64,000 nt of DNA from Brachionus manjavacas (Eukaryota; Rotifera; Eurotatoria; Ploima; Brachionidae), in contig JAHQIY010000004.1 in assembly GCA_019054805.1 (NCBI GenBank), forward strand, positions 2,356,001 to 2,420,000. The letters are read 5' to 3'. Shown here one piece after another: positions 33,613 through 45,003 of the stretch; position 1 is the first letter of the stretch, and every line of letters starts with the position of its first letter. The position numbers and the translations under genes were made by a program. Below the pieces are notes generated by a model. That model was not told the DNA's origin. It did no database searches and saw only the letters and a program-made list of their open reading frames with translations.

Positions 33613-33993
33613 AAAATTTGAATTAAGTCAAGCTGATTTTGAAAAAAAATGTTCTGATGTCATCGGTGATCTTGACCAAAAGGCATTTTTACATGAAACC
33701 GAAGGAGTTGGGGATGATGATGAAACAGATCAAAGTGAATAAGAAGTGAAATGAGCTATGTTGGGTCGTTATTAGATTCACTGGTCGACTCCAATTCTGA
33801 CTTTGATCCTAAAGAGCTAAGAGAAAAAGAAGATATTGCCAAAGATGCAGTGAATGAGCCAAGCGACGATGAAAACACTAAATCTCTCGTATTGGTAAAA
33901 TCTGATCCCATTAATCCTTACCCAAAAAAGAGTAATGAACAAATTTCGAGTGAGGATGAGTCTAGCTTCGCTAAAAATGTTGAGAACCTTTAG
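33613..33993 (+). pseudogene. Acidic coding remnant, two blocks
   Basis: One frame reads about 43 codons (AKFELSQADFEKKCSDVIG, then an acidic end) to TAA at 33740. A second open frame from ATG 33751 reads 80 codons, also acid- and Ser-rich, to TAG at 33993. The composition suggests pieces of one low-complexity acidic protein broken by an indel, or the N-terminal part of a transposon protein. No family recognised. Confidence 0.3.
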
Positions 33994-35334
33994 GAATCAT
34001 TGATTCAATCATAATTAAATCCATAATTAAATTAAATCCTTATTTACATTATCATTTTAAGAAACGGTAAGCATTGTTAATAAAACTCTGAATGAACACA
34101 TTAACCCTGTACCATCTGAATTGTGTGGCGAATTGATGAAAAATTCTAGAGGCGTAAAACTTAACATGTCAAAAAAACACACATAACTGAATCTTTTTTT
34201 TCTTTTTTAACCAAAATTACAAAATTTTCTTAGACAAAATTCTTGCTTTTCACATAATTTGTTAAACAATTTTTCAAAAAAAAATTAATGAATTTTTTTT
34301 GAACATGGCCTTGGTGAACATCATTTCCACACAGTCGTCTTGAGACAAAATTTGTGAACCAATTTTCATAAAGTCCACCTGACCGGCATTTATATCTTAT
34401 TAAAATCGTAGTTTTGTCAAAGTCTGCTATTGATATGCAAAATCTTTACAAAATACATGACCCTCGAACACATTGATAAATTAATAAACATCACAATTAA
34501 TAGATATCCACTTTTTAATTCATTTACCCTAATCTTTTAAAAAAAACACTTTATATTAAGAAATAATTTAGTTGCTAAACATCGAGTACTAATCAATAGC
34601 TTTAAAAAAAAAATTATTTTTGTTTATTTAATTTTTTTTATTTGTATTTTATTTGACAAATTTTATTATTACTTTTGTAAAATTGTAAATATACTAGTAA
34701 TTTTAATAAGAGTACAGGAGGTCCACGATTGACGCTCCAACTCCAAAAATCGCCCTAGTTGCGGCTTTCTTATTTAGAAAAAAAATAAAAAATAAAAATA
34801 ATTTAGTAACAAAGTTCCTGATCTATTGGCAACCATGCTGGTCCACTAGACCCGTTGCCTACCTTTTTTGGCATCAAATTAGATCTAAAGCTTAGCTTCA
34901 TAAAACAGATATGAAATTTTTGCTTTTTTTATGCGTTTAAAAAATTTCGTTTAAAATTTTAAATAGCATTTTTTTAATATAATTGTAAATAATTTAGATA
35001 AAAGTGGGATTCAATCTAATAAAATATATTTTGCTACAGTTTTTGCTCCAAATTCACCACCGCTTTCAAAACGTATCTGATAAAGTAGTGTCTAGAATCA
35101 GCCTAATTTATAGGATAAACGATCTAAATCAGTAAGATGATGAATAAAATTTTTAATCTATCAATCTATTTAATCAAAACTCATTTATAAAATTATTATT
35201 TCCTATGCATTCTTGGGCTTTGATTTATTCATATTTTTTCAATCTCTTATTTTTACTTTTAAATCGCTAGGCTGAAAAGAGGAACTAAGATCCATTTTGA
35301 GTGACCTTAGTATTTCCTCAAAATAATAATTATA
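33994..35334. other. AT-rich DNA with one strong hairpin
   Basis: No gene. At 34828-34859 a compact hairpin has outer stem GGCAAC/GTTGCC and inner stem GGTC/GACC around CACTA. At 34722-34778 there is a GC-richer stretch (GGAGGTCCACGATTGACGCT) of unknown origin. Otherwise AT-rich. Confidence 0.45.
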
Positions 35335-36265
35335 ATACTAATAATAAGCTACGCCAAGCAGGTTTGCGGAGACGTCTTCCTAGGAATACATCTATGGTAG
35401 CTAGATGCAAAGACATTTTGTTACATATACAAAGACATTAATAGTTTTCTATTCGTAATGAGTACAATCTTAATTTAAATAAGTAAATGAAATACAAATA
35501 CAATCAATATTAGGAAAGATATAAAAAAGAACTTACAAAAAAAAAGTTCCAGGGGACAAGTTACTTAAACTCAGTGCTGGACAATGTGGACTTTTACAGA
35601 CTAGACTTGAACTTATCGTATCTATTTTTGAATTAATTGACTATTGAAGCTCCAACCACTTCAGATGGTAAATAATTCCAATCGTTTACGACTCTATTGG
35701 TGAAGAAGTTGGTCCTTTGTAAGCAGTTCGTTGAAGATTGACCGGAGATTCTTCTCATGTGCCCTCTAATTACCTGGACAGGACCAGTTTGAAACAGTGA
35801 ATTACATGGCGCAGGAGGTATCGTCAAACTTACCTGATTGATTCCTTTGCTGAATTTGAAGAATTGAATCAAGTCTCCTCTTATACTTCGCTTTTTAAGG
35901 GCTGGTAGGCACAGGAATGCAAGTCGATCTTCGTAGCTCCAATTTCTGAATCTTGGGACTAATTTTGTGGTTCTTGGACCTTCTCGAGAGCATTTATGTC
36001 TTTCTTGCTAGAGGTTGCCCAGACAACTGATGCGTATTCAAGATGCAGTCTTACATATGCGCAATAAAGTGTCTTGAAAGTCTCGATGGTCCAGTACCTG
36101 AGAGTTCTTCTCAACTGGCCGAGAACAACGGTTGCTTTGTTAATCTGATTTTTCTGTGAGTCGAAAACTTCAGGTTACGAGAAAGCGTTACTCTCAGATC
36201 CTTCTCTTTCTCAACGTGGCTCAGGCGGCTTCTACAGTAGATTCGCCCATTAACAGCTCAGTTCT
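35335..36265 (-). mobile_element. LINE (family D-type) 3' end, decayed
   Basis: Minus-strand frames, broken by several indels, read the C-terminal region of a CR1/L2-type LINE ORF2: a LRRTLRYWTIETFKTLY-like stretch, RFRNWSYEDRLAFLCLP, KRSIRGDLIQFFKFSKG and NFFTNRVVNDWNYLP. The last 80 codons (35872-35633) are still open. The element ends at 35335-35412 with the ACCATAGATG...GTCTCCGCAA hairpin region and a TTATTATTAG-type tail. Confidence 0.75.
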
Positions 36266-38453
36266 TTTGTAAAGACTTTTACAAAATATTCAAGAATAAA
36301 AATAGAATCCAATTTATGGCCAGAAAAAAATGGATTTTTTAAAAAATAAACTATTTTTTAATTTAAAGCAGCATTTTATCTGTGTTTATAACTAATAAAT
36401 AAAATATAATAATTTAATTAAATTTAATTTTAAATCATGTTTTAGTTCAATTTTTGATGAAATTAATCCAAAAACGTGTAAAAAAATAAAAATTTATATC
36501 AAAAATAAAAAGGTGCATTCTTAAAAAAAAATTTATATTTATTGTTGTTTTCTTAATAAAATTATGGAAAAAACTTAAAAATTAATATTCAAACTAAATT
36601 TTAAAAAGTCAAATTTTTGCTTTTTATTATCAACCTGAAATTTCGGTTCAAATTTGGTTTCAAATAATGGAAAATCATGAAATTCAAATACGTTTGATTA
36701 GAATCTTGCAATTAATTTGTAAATAAATTTTAAAAAGTTTTAAGTGTAGAATTTCTAAGGCAAATTACTTTAAAAAACAATTCATTTAATTAAATTTATG
36801 AGAATTTTTTGTTCAAATTCAATTCATCATTTAAAGTCAACAAATAAGAAATACTAGAAGAATAATGAAAGTAAATATTTAATTATATATCATAAAATGG
36901 AAAATAAGAAGCGTCGAAGAATAATTATTTTTAAACAAAATATACTTAAACTTTATGATTCGGCTTTTATACTTGTTTATCGAATAATTTGTTTATTGAT
37001 TAAATAAATTAATACTTTAATGAAACTGAGTAGTTTTGAGCTATCTTTTAAAAACAATAGAAAAGATTGTAAAAAAACAAATCAGGGTGTAAATCACAAA
37101 AATAATTATAATAGGTCAAATTTTTTTCGATTAATTTATACCAATTAGGTTGTTTAATAATGTTTTTCGTCGATTTTTACATTAAAAAATTTATCTTTTA
37201 ATAGGTGCATAATAAAATGGATTAAAAATAAAATTGAAATGAAAAATTTTATTCAAAAATTAATTTTATTAAAAGAAATACAATTTCATTAAATTTTTTA
37301 TAAAATATTTGAATTGAAAATAATGGGCAATTTACTGTTATTATTCAATTATTAAATTATTCAAATAATTGAATTTCTTTCTTTTAATTTTTCAATTTTT
37401 TCAATTTTTATCAATGTAAAAACCCCTTCGATTATTTCAATTATTCAATTATGACAGAAACTCAACTTTTTGAATTATTCTTTTATTTAACTTTGAGATT
37501 TTATAACTTATTCAATTTATCAATTTTCCAATTCTTATTAATAGCTCAACTGTTTCCGTTTCGCTTCATTGAAACCAATAATTAATTTTGAAATTTTAAA
37601 ATAAATTTTATTTATTAATAGCTGTATTCATTTCCAAACTAAGGCATCTTTTTTCATTTAATCCTTGAAATAATCAAATAAAAAAGAAAATAAAGAGATT
37701 TTTTGTAAAATGTTTTACTGAGTGTTTAAAAATCATTGAAATGATTTTATCTAGAATTTTGTTAAAATAAATCTAATTTTAAAATAAACCCTAAATTGAC
37801 AAAGTCAATATATGGTTTACTTTAAAATTGGGTTTCTTTAATTACAATTTATATTGTTTTAAAAAGTTATGTTAACATACTGGGTTATTTTGATTGTTTC
37901 TAAATCAAAAAATTCTCGCGTTTCATTATATATTTTTTGTATTAATAAAGTTTTAAAATGGAATAAAAGAAAAATTGAATAGTTGAATTAGTTTGAAAAA
38001 AAGAATATTTGAAAAGTAAAAAGTGAAAAATTGAATAAATGAAAAAGTTGAGGAAAGTTGTACATTTGGAATTGTTAAATAATTGAAATAATTGAGAAAA
38101 TTTTTAAATCCAAATTGGCTCAAAGTTGAAAAAAAACTTTTCAAATTTGAATAATTTTTCAAATTTCCCATGAATGAAAATATAACCTAAAATGTTATTA
38201 ATTTTTGGCCGTTAACACTTCTAACCATAAATTTTATTAAAAATACCATAAATTTATTAAAGTTTACCATAAATTTATTAAATTATAATAAAATAAAAGA
38301 AAATACAACAAATTTATTATTTTATTATCAAATAAAAGAAATAAGTAACGAATTTATTAAAAAAATATCAAATTCATTAAAGATAAATCAGATTCATTAG
38401 AAAAATAATAAACTCATTTTTTTTTGTTTACATTTGTTTATTGCGCAATAATA
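36266..38453. other. AT-rich intergenic DNA
   Basis: No gene, RNA or repeat with ends recognised. 37330-38350 is dominated by TTCAATTATT / AAATTTATTA-like simple sequence. The open frame on the minus strand at 37953-38171 is Phe/Ser/Asn low-complexity and not believed. Confidence 0.5.
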
Positions 38454-38893
38454 TTACACTTTTTTTTGTAAAGGCTTGCCGCAAGTATCACATAATTTAC
38501 TAACACTGTCATCAAATCTTGGTCGCTTGGAAGTATCATCTAGAGATGTTAAGTCATCATCGAAAATGGCATTTTCTTCAGGTGCTTTAATTAGATCAGA
38601 AGCTTGAACTTCTAGGCTCTTTACAGTTTTAAAAGGAGGGCCTCTTTTTTTATTATTATGTATTGGTAAATCCAAACCAATCGAGCTGAAATCTAACATC
38701 TGAAGTCTAAATGCACATGAAATAACGTGGAAAGAATTGAAAAGAATTGGTATGTGACAGCTTTGCCTCGAAGTTTTAAGTTAGACTTAGTCTTTACAAT
38801 TGGCACGTCAAGTTCCTCAGCGTCAAACAGGGTCGCTTCAACAGGATTACCTAAGAAGCTTTCAGATGATTGAGTTTTTGGTTCTTCAGACAT
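38454..38893 (-). CDS. Probable two-exon gene, small protein with C-terminal CxxC
   Basis: Exon 1: ATG 38893 to 38759 (45 codons, MSEEPKTQSSESFLGNPVEA at the start). A candidate 59-bp intron 38758-38700 (GT...AG; donor GTCACA is weak) joins in phase 0 to exon 2 at 38699-38454 (81 codons). The product would be about 126 residues, hydrophilic, with KKRGPP, a Lys/Arg patch (SKRPRFDD) and a C-terminal CDTCGKPLQKK that could be half a zinc site. Without splicing, two separate ORFs of 66 and 81 codons result. LINE A's tail ends 37 bp upstream of the ATG, so the insertion may have displaced the promoter. No family recognised; a transposon-encoded small protein is an alternative. Confidence 0.5.
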
Positions 38894-39132
38894 TTTTAAG
38901 AAATAGAATAAAAATCATGATTATTATTTATTTATTTATTTATTTGTTAACTGTACCGAGCTAAAGCTCCTTCAGAGTAAAAATAAAAAATAAAAAATTA
39001 ATAAAAGTTAAGTAAAATAAAATCAAAAAATAAGGAAAAAAAAAATAAAATAAAAATAAAGTTTGTAAGAGTTAATAGATATAAAAAAGATATATGATAA
39101 AGAGAGTTTTAGGTCATTCAGGTTTACATAGT

Positions 39133-41930
39133 TTAGGTTTCAGGAAAAAAAGAGGAAATTGTAAGGTAGCAATTACACAATGGAGTCGGGTATTCGATAT
39201 TTCTTGATTCGAAACCCGCTTTGTATTCATCCACCAGTCTGACAACCAATGGAATGGAATTACTCAGTCCTGTCCCAACATATCTCTCACTCAACTCAAG
39301 AAGTCGATTCGAGACTGTCAGTAATTTAAGTTTATTAAAAGCCTCCTGATGCATGATGCTGGAGGGAGTATCATATTTTAATCTGAGGATAGATCTGACT
39401 GCTGTATTCTGAATTGCTTGTAACTTTTTGATATTATTTTCTGAAAATGAATTCAAGCAAGGAAACGAATAGTCTAGAATTGAACCAACTAAAGATTTAT
39501 AAAGATTTCCCAACGTTTTTTGATTAAGACCCCATTTTTTGTTTGACAGAATCTTAATTAGATTTAGCCTTGTATTGCAGCGTTCTTTTATTTCATCAAC
39601 CAGTGTATTAAAATTTAATTTAGAATCAAATTTAATACCTAGAAACTTTATTTCTTTTTGGCTTTTTATTCTATTTCCATAAATTTTTAAGTTAAGATTA
39701 TCACTTTCTTTCTTGTACTTAGAGAATACTACTGAACACGACTTTTCAACTGACATCTTCATTTTCCACTTAATTAGCCATTGTTCTAGCTCGTTGGTGT
39801 ATTTATTTATCTTATTTTCAAGATGCCCCTTTTTGTTGTAAGTAAAAAAAGTAACTAGATCATCTGCAAAAAGAAGAGAGTGTTCAATATTTGTTTTGTT
39901 TCTTTTAGGGATATCATTAATATAAATGCTAAATAAAAGAGGACTAATAACTGAGCCTTGAGGAACACCTGCAGTTATTTGATATTCGTCGCTCAGGTTG
40001 TCATTCACATTCACCCTAAATGTCCTTGAGTCTAAGAAGGATCTAATCCAGTTAATTAAGTATTGTGGTGGATTTATTTTTATTAATTTATAAATTAAAC
40101 CTTCGTGCCAAACCCTATCAAAGGCTTTAGAAATATCAAAGAAAAGGGAACAAACTCTTTTCTTTCTATTAAATGACTCAACAATTTTTTGAATCAAAAA
40201 GTAAAGATTATCGGAAGTTCTCCGATGTTTCCTAAATCCTGATTGTTCCTGGATAAGTAATAAATTTTTTTCTAAAAAATTGTAGAGTCTTGTGTAGATT
40301 ATACGCTCAAGTAACTTTCCTAGGCAACTTGTTATACTGATTGGTCTATAGTTTGAAGGATCTTGTGGAGAAGATGCATTTTTTTGAATCAAAGTTATGT
40401 TCGCAGTTTTCCATGATTTAGGAATAATACCATGTCGCAGAGATAAGTTAAATAGTTTTGAGATTTCTATTAAGGAATTTCTTGGTAAATTTTTAAGCAT
40501 TAGATTATGTATTTGGTCAGGTCCTGAAGCCGCTTCAGTCTTCAGTCTTTTTAAAGCCAGTATAAGTTCGATTGGGCAGATAGGATCATTGAGATTACAC
40601 TGATTGTAATTTTTGAGGTATTCAAAATTAAAGCTAATTATTTCATTATCTTTTTCAGTATCTATTAAATCAGAGTGAGGACTAAATGTTGAAGATAATA
40701 TATCTCCGAAGCATTTTCCTTTTTCATTATCAGTTTTTAATTCCTTGTTATTTGAGATCAAATTTGGAATCAATTTTGATCCTTTCTGTGTTCTAAATTT
40801 GTTTATTTTTTTCCAAAAAGGCCTGCTTGAAAGTGGATTTTTCCCCATTTTCTGAATGAAATCAAACCAATTTTGATTCCAGAATTTTCTTACTGAGATT
40901 TTTAACTCTGAGGTTAAGTGATTAAATCTTTTCTTAAGTAACGGACAACGAGATCTTTGAAAGTTTCTTCTAATTTTTCTACGTTCTTTGATCAGCATAA
41001 CTATATCTGGTGATAGACTCGTTTTGTATATTTTCTCTGATTGATAAGGTATGCATTTATGTGAAGCAGAAATGATTTTTTTTGTAATTTGGTTATTCAG
41101 CTCATCTATTGAAAGTGTGTTTTCACTAAGGTAATCTCCATCTTCATTTAAGGTGTCTCTAAATAGTTGCCAGTTTGCTTTTTTATAGTTGAATTTCCTA
41201 ATTGTTGATTTGCTTTTAATTAAGTAGTCAATGGAAATAGATGCTTCAATTGGAAAATGGTCACAAGTCATATCTTGACCATTGAGAACACAAAAATCAG
41301 TAACTTTATCTATTAATGAAGAAGAAACTAAAAAAGGTCAAGAATTTCAAAGTATTTCCTATTAAAAATATTATATGTAGGACATTTGTCGTTAATCACT
41401 GAAAAATCTAATTCATTGATTATTTTTTCTAACAATGAGCCGTTTTCATTTTCTCCTAAACAGCCTATTTGCTTCGTCCTGGCGTTAAGGTCCCCACACA
41501 AAATGTAGTTTCTACAGCTCCTTTTTATTGTTTTAAATAGCTCAAAATTAAGTAATTTGTTGGGTGGATTGTATAGACTAAACACAGATATTTCATTACT
41601 CTTTCCTAGATTAAGTTTAATACAAAGCAGTTCACAATTAAAGTGCTCAAAAGAAAAGTCTTGTAAAAAATCAATTCCTTCTTTAATCAAAATAGCTACT
41701 CCTCCTCCATATCTATTGCGTGGTTTAGTTATTGAGTGATAGTTTTTAAAGTCTAAATAAATATTTGATTCACTCAAATCAATTTTTATTTCATTGAGCA
41801 AAACAATGTCGGGACAGTTCTGGACCAAAAAATTTTCCAAAAGTTTAGTCTTACTGGGAAGATTAAAACAATTCCAATGTGTAACTACTAACCTTTTTTT
41901 CATAAGAGAGTTGTTTTTTGAAACGATCAT
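39133..41930 (-). pseudogene. LINE A ORF2: endonuclease and reverse transcriptase
   Basis: ATG 41930 starts an AP-type endonuclease (THWNCFNL, LNEIKID, RYGGGVAILI, CGDLNAR, CDHFPIE). At about 41328 a T6 run, T7 in copy B, shifts the frame. The remaining 712 codons to 39133 are uninterrupted: linker (SSRPFWKKI), RT palm with AASGPDQ, YRPISITSCLGK, QSGFRKHRRTSDN, FFDISKAFDRVWH, GVPQGSVISPLL and catalytic FADD, then thumb and a C-terminal domain ending SSFFPET. One single-base slip apart, the protein is complete, so loss of function is recent. Family role: target-primed reverse transcription. Confidence 0.92.
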
Positions 41931-42130
41931 TCTAAATTTTCTTGTATATTGTTTGAACCAGTTGGTTGTTCATTTATAGTGTTCGTTCTAAACTTTTTAG
42001 ATTGTTCAGTTCCTTGTAGAAAGCTTCTCGTTTAACTCGTTGCTTCTGACTCGAAAGGATTATCGTCATCATTTTCTATGTCTGATTTCTCTTGGTTTGA
42101 ATCATCTTTGTTGGTTTCAGATTCAGATGG

Positions 42131-43023
42131 TCACTTGGTTTGGATTTTAGTTTGAATAAAATGTTTTGTTTTGTCAGTTTTATTTGCTTGAACCGGTGTT
42201 AAAATGTCTTGAGTGTAAGATTTTTGCACATCACGAAGATGATCTTCTAAAACAGGCGTTTTAAGGATTTGAGATCCTGTAAGATGGATTAGATTTGAAT
42301 CATTGCTATTGTTTGAATCTAGCTGATATACTGGTGTGTTTGGCTTACTAATTTCTTCAGAATCGATTTGTTCTTGTTCATGGATTGATTGGATTTCTTC
42401 TTGTTCCACAAAAAGTTCACTATAGTCAACTTTTTTTCTCTCAAGAGATTTAAGTTTTTCGGCAATCGAGCATTTTTGAGTAATGTGGCATTTTTGTTTA
42501 CACCTTTCACATGTTGAATCTTTGACTGGGCATTTCCCTATATTATGTCCTTCTTCATCACAAAAGTAGCATTTTTGTTTTTGTCCAACGATTGTAACAA
42601 CACATTTTAGACCGTACATGATTGTTGGGACAGACAAGCTTCTTATAATGTTTTCTACTTCCTTTGGATAAGAAATTCTAATTCTTCTTACACCATTTTT
42701 TCTCTCAGGTCTGTCTTTGTACTTTTTCTCAGAAATTTGTTAATGTCAATTTCTCGACCAAAAATTTCTTCGACATAAGACGAGTCTTTGAATTCGATAA
42801 TCCATATCTTATTCGACGAAAAGTTGTAAATTGACGTGATTGCGTCATTCTCGACTTGATTCAGGGTGACATCAAGAGAGTCAAATATAATTTTGTGAGT
42901 GACTGGCTTATCTAACTTTTTAAGGTTTAGTTTGACCGAATTTTTAAAAATCCAGCGTCTATTTAGGTTAGAATTGGTTAGCGACATTGCTAACACACAA
43001 ATTTTAGCAGTTTTGTGTATCAC
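42131..43023 (-). pseudogene. LINE A ORF1, CCHC zinc-knuckle protein, internally deleted
   Basis: Start at ATG 43023 (MIHKTAKICVLAMSL). The first block runs to 42688; the second continues in another frame from about 42690 to 42131. The second block has two CX2CX4HX4C knuckles (CYFCDEEGHNIGKC and CERCKQKCHITQKC), then an acidic Gln/Ser-rich tail. Compared with the ORF1 piece at 44550-44970, roughly 50 codons (GKIFKLEDANK.. region) are missing after REIDIN. Nucleic-acid binding and RNP formation is the family role. Deletion and frameshift make it non-functional as read. Confidence 0.8.
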
Positions 43024-43094
43024 GTGATGACGCTATTAATTAAATTTGATTTTTCAAATTTGCTAAGCCAAACGACAAGATTGCAAGATATCAA

Positions 43095-43745
43095 AATTTC
43101 AGTTTTAATTTTCCTTTTGAAATTAAACGAAATAAATTAATTTTTGGCTTAGGACGGCCGTTTCTTCATTTTAGATTATTTTATAAATAAAGCTTATTAG
43201 ATTAAACCTTTTTTGTTATTTGGATTTGACAGCTATGGTACATATTTGGGTTAAATATTAGCAGGGCCAGAAATGGTTTTAATTATATTTTTTTTTTTTG
43301 CTAAGAAATTTTCACCCTTTTAACTCCATTCTTAATAGGTCTATCTTTATAATTTTCTTAAGAGATGTTCTCGATTTTAAACTCATCAATTCGAAGGGCA
43401 CCAAAAAAATTCTGGAATAGTTCGCATTTAAAATTACTGGGTAAGAAGTTAAAAAGAAAAGTACTGTACCTTCTAAGAACCGGTAATTTGTTTGCGTCTT
43501 CCAGACTAAAATTTGCTCCATTAATATTGATGTCCGATTATAAATATTTTGTGAGTTAAACGCCGAGTTAAATTCGATTATCCATATTTTGTTGAACCAG
43601 TAATTGTAAACGAATTCTTGAAAATCCATCGATGAATTTCGTTTGGACTAGCTAGCGACATGGCTAACATACAAATTTTATGTTAAAGTTTGTCACGTGA
43701 CGACGCTATTATTTTTTCCAAATTTAAAATAAAATTTTAAATATA
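43095..43745 (-). repeat. 640-bp inverted duplication, left copy (LINE 5'/ORF1-like)
   Basis: The reverse complement matches 48020-48665 almost base for base. Its sequence is a diverged LINE A-type 5' region: GCGTCGTCACGTGAC near the 5' end, an ORF1-like start (MLAMSL-like), fragments such as NKIWIIEF and KNGVKRVK, then about 200 bp of non-coding DNA with GACGGCCGTTTCTTCAT. Frames are broken. Confidence 0.8.
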
Positions 43746-44549
43746 TAAGCTTACATTAGCGTTTTATACATATCTTTTTGACATTAATTTCTTTGAGTGA
43801 CAACTCATCAGTGTTAATTGCGGTAAAATTTTGTTATTTAATTAAAGCACTTTCAATATATTTTTATCATCTACTTCATATTTTATATCATGTCAATTAA
43901 AATTATATCAATTAGAATTAATATTTAAAAGCATTAAATTAATTTTTTATATCAAAATTATTATATTTTTTTATATCAGAGAATTAATTTTTTATAGCTT
44001 GTAAGATAACACCCATTAAAAACTTAATAAATAATATTTTAGTTTTTTTTTTTTTAATTTGAAGGAGCTTTAGAAATAGCATTTTCCTGATCTGGTTGAC
44101 TTGTTATTACGCTTCCGACAATACCAAATACCCAAATGCGCTTTCTTCTTAAATCTTTAACATAAATAGTTAAAATTAAAGTAAATTAAAATTAATTTTT
44201 CCCCCTCAAATTGAATCTGGGGAAAATAGATTTATTTACTTCATAAAATTACCTACTCCGCACGACTTTAAATTTTCTATGTAATTATTTTTTTTGCTAT
44301 CTTTTTTCAATATTACATTAGCTTTTTTCTAAATAGACTTCAAAGTGGGTAAACAATTTTTAAGTTAGGTGAACAATTTTTTGATTAGATGATAAAATCT
44401 GAAAACAAGAATTGTTCCAGTAACAGGTGAACTATAGTTTACTTAACCAGCTAGACCCGAAAAACGTTGATTTTTTCTTAAAAATTTTGACTTTAGTGAT
44501 CATTTTCCTTTGTTTGGTGCATTTTAACAAATACTCTATTTTTAGAAAA
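43746..44549. other. AT-rich spacer with LINE-tail scrap
   Basis: No gene. TTTGAAGGAGCTTTAG at 44059-44074 is a plus-strand remnant of the LINE A 3' hairpin. This spacer separates the left inverted copy from the inverted 5' part of LINE B. Confidence 0.5.
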
Positions 44550-44993
44550 ATACGAACGAACCGCGTTGAAAAAGTTTTTCAGAAGATTGTTATCGAAATC
44601 AGTTGGCAAGAAATGAAATCTAAAGGTACAATACCTTCTAAGATCCGGGATTTTATTCGCATCTTCAAGCTTAAAAATTTTGCCATTAATGTCAATTTCT
44701 CGACCAAAAAATTTCTTCGACATAAGGCGAGTCTTTGAATTCGATAATCCATATCTTATTCGACGAAAAGTTGTAAATTGACGTGATTGCGTCATTCTCG
44801 ACTTGATTCAGGGCGACATCAAAGGAGTCAAATATAATTTTGTGAGTGACTGGCTTATCTAACTTTTTAAGGTTTAGTTTGACCGAATTTTTAAAAATCC
44901 AGCGTCTATTTAGGTTAGAATTGGTAAGCGACATTGCTAACACACAAATTTTAGCAGTTTTGTGCATCACGTGATGACGCTATTAATTAAATT
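44550..44993 (-). mobile_element. Inverted 5' segment of LINE B (ORF1 start)
   Basis: Minus strand: from the family 5' end (AATTAATAGCGTCATCACGTG) through ATG 44970 (MMHKTAKICVLAMSL) for about 140 codons of ORF1, including NKIWIIEF, then in a shifted frame LEDANKIPDLRRY and FHFLPTDF. It lies head-to-head against the sense-strand remainder of the same LINE starting at about 45004. This is the arrangement produced by twin priming. Confidence 0.75.
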
Positions 44994-45003
44994 TGAATTA
45001 AAT

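Larger units (their letters stand above)
38930..43049 (-). mobile_element. LINE A, nearly full length
   Basis: Non-LTR retrotransposon on the minus strand. The 5' end is near 43049 (AATTAATAGCGTCATCACGTG), followed by ORF1 (43023-42131) and ORF2 (41930-39133). The 3' UTR ends CTCTGAAGGAGCTTTAGCTCGGTACAG (the GAGC-TTTA-GCTC hairpin) plus an AACAAATAAATAAATAA tail. Its ORF2 protein is almost identical to that of copy B (45004-48015), so both are young. ORF1 has an internal deletion and a frameshift; ORF2 has one homopolymer frameshift at about 41328. Confidence 0.92.

Noticed and set aside
37953-38171. Minus-strand Phe/Asn/Ser ORF
   Set aside because: Low-complexity DNA of AATTGAA-type repeats; chance frame.
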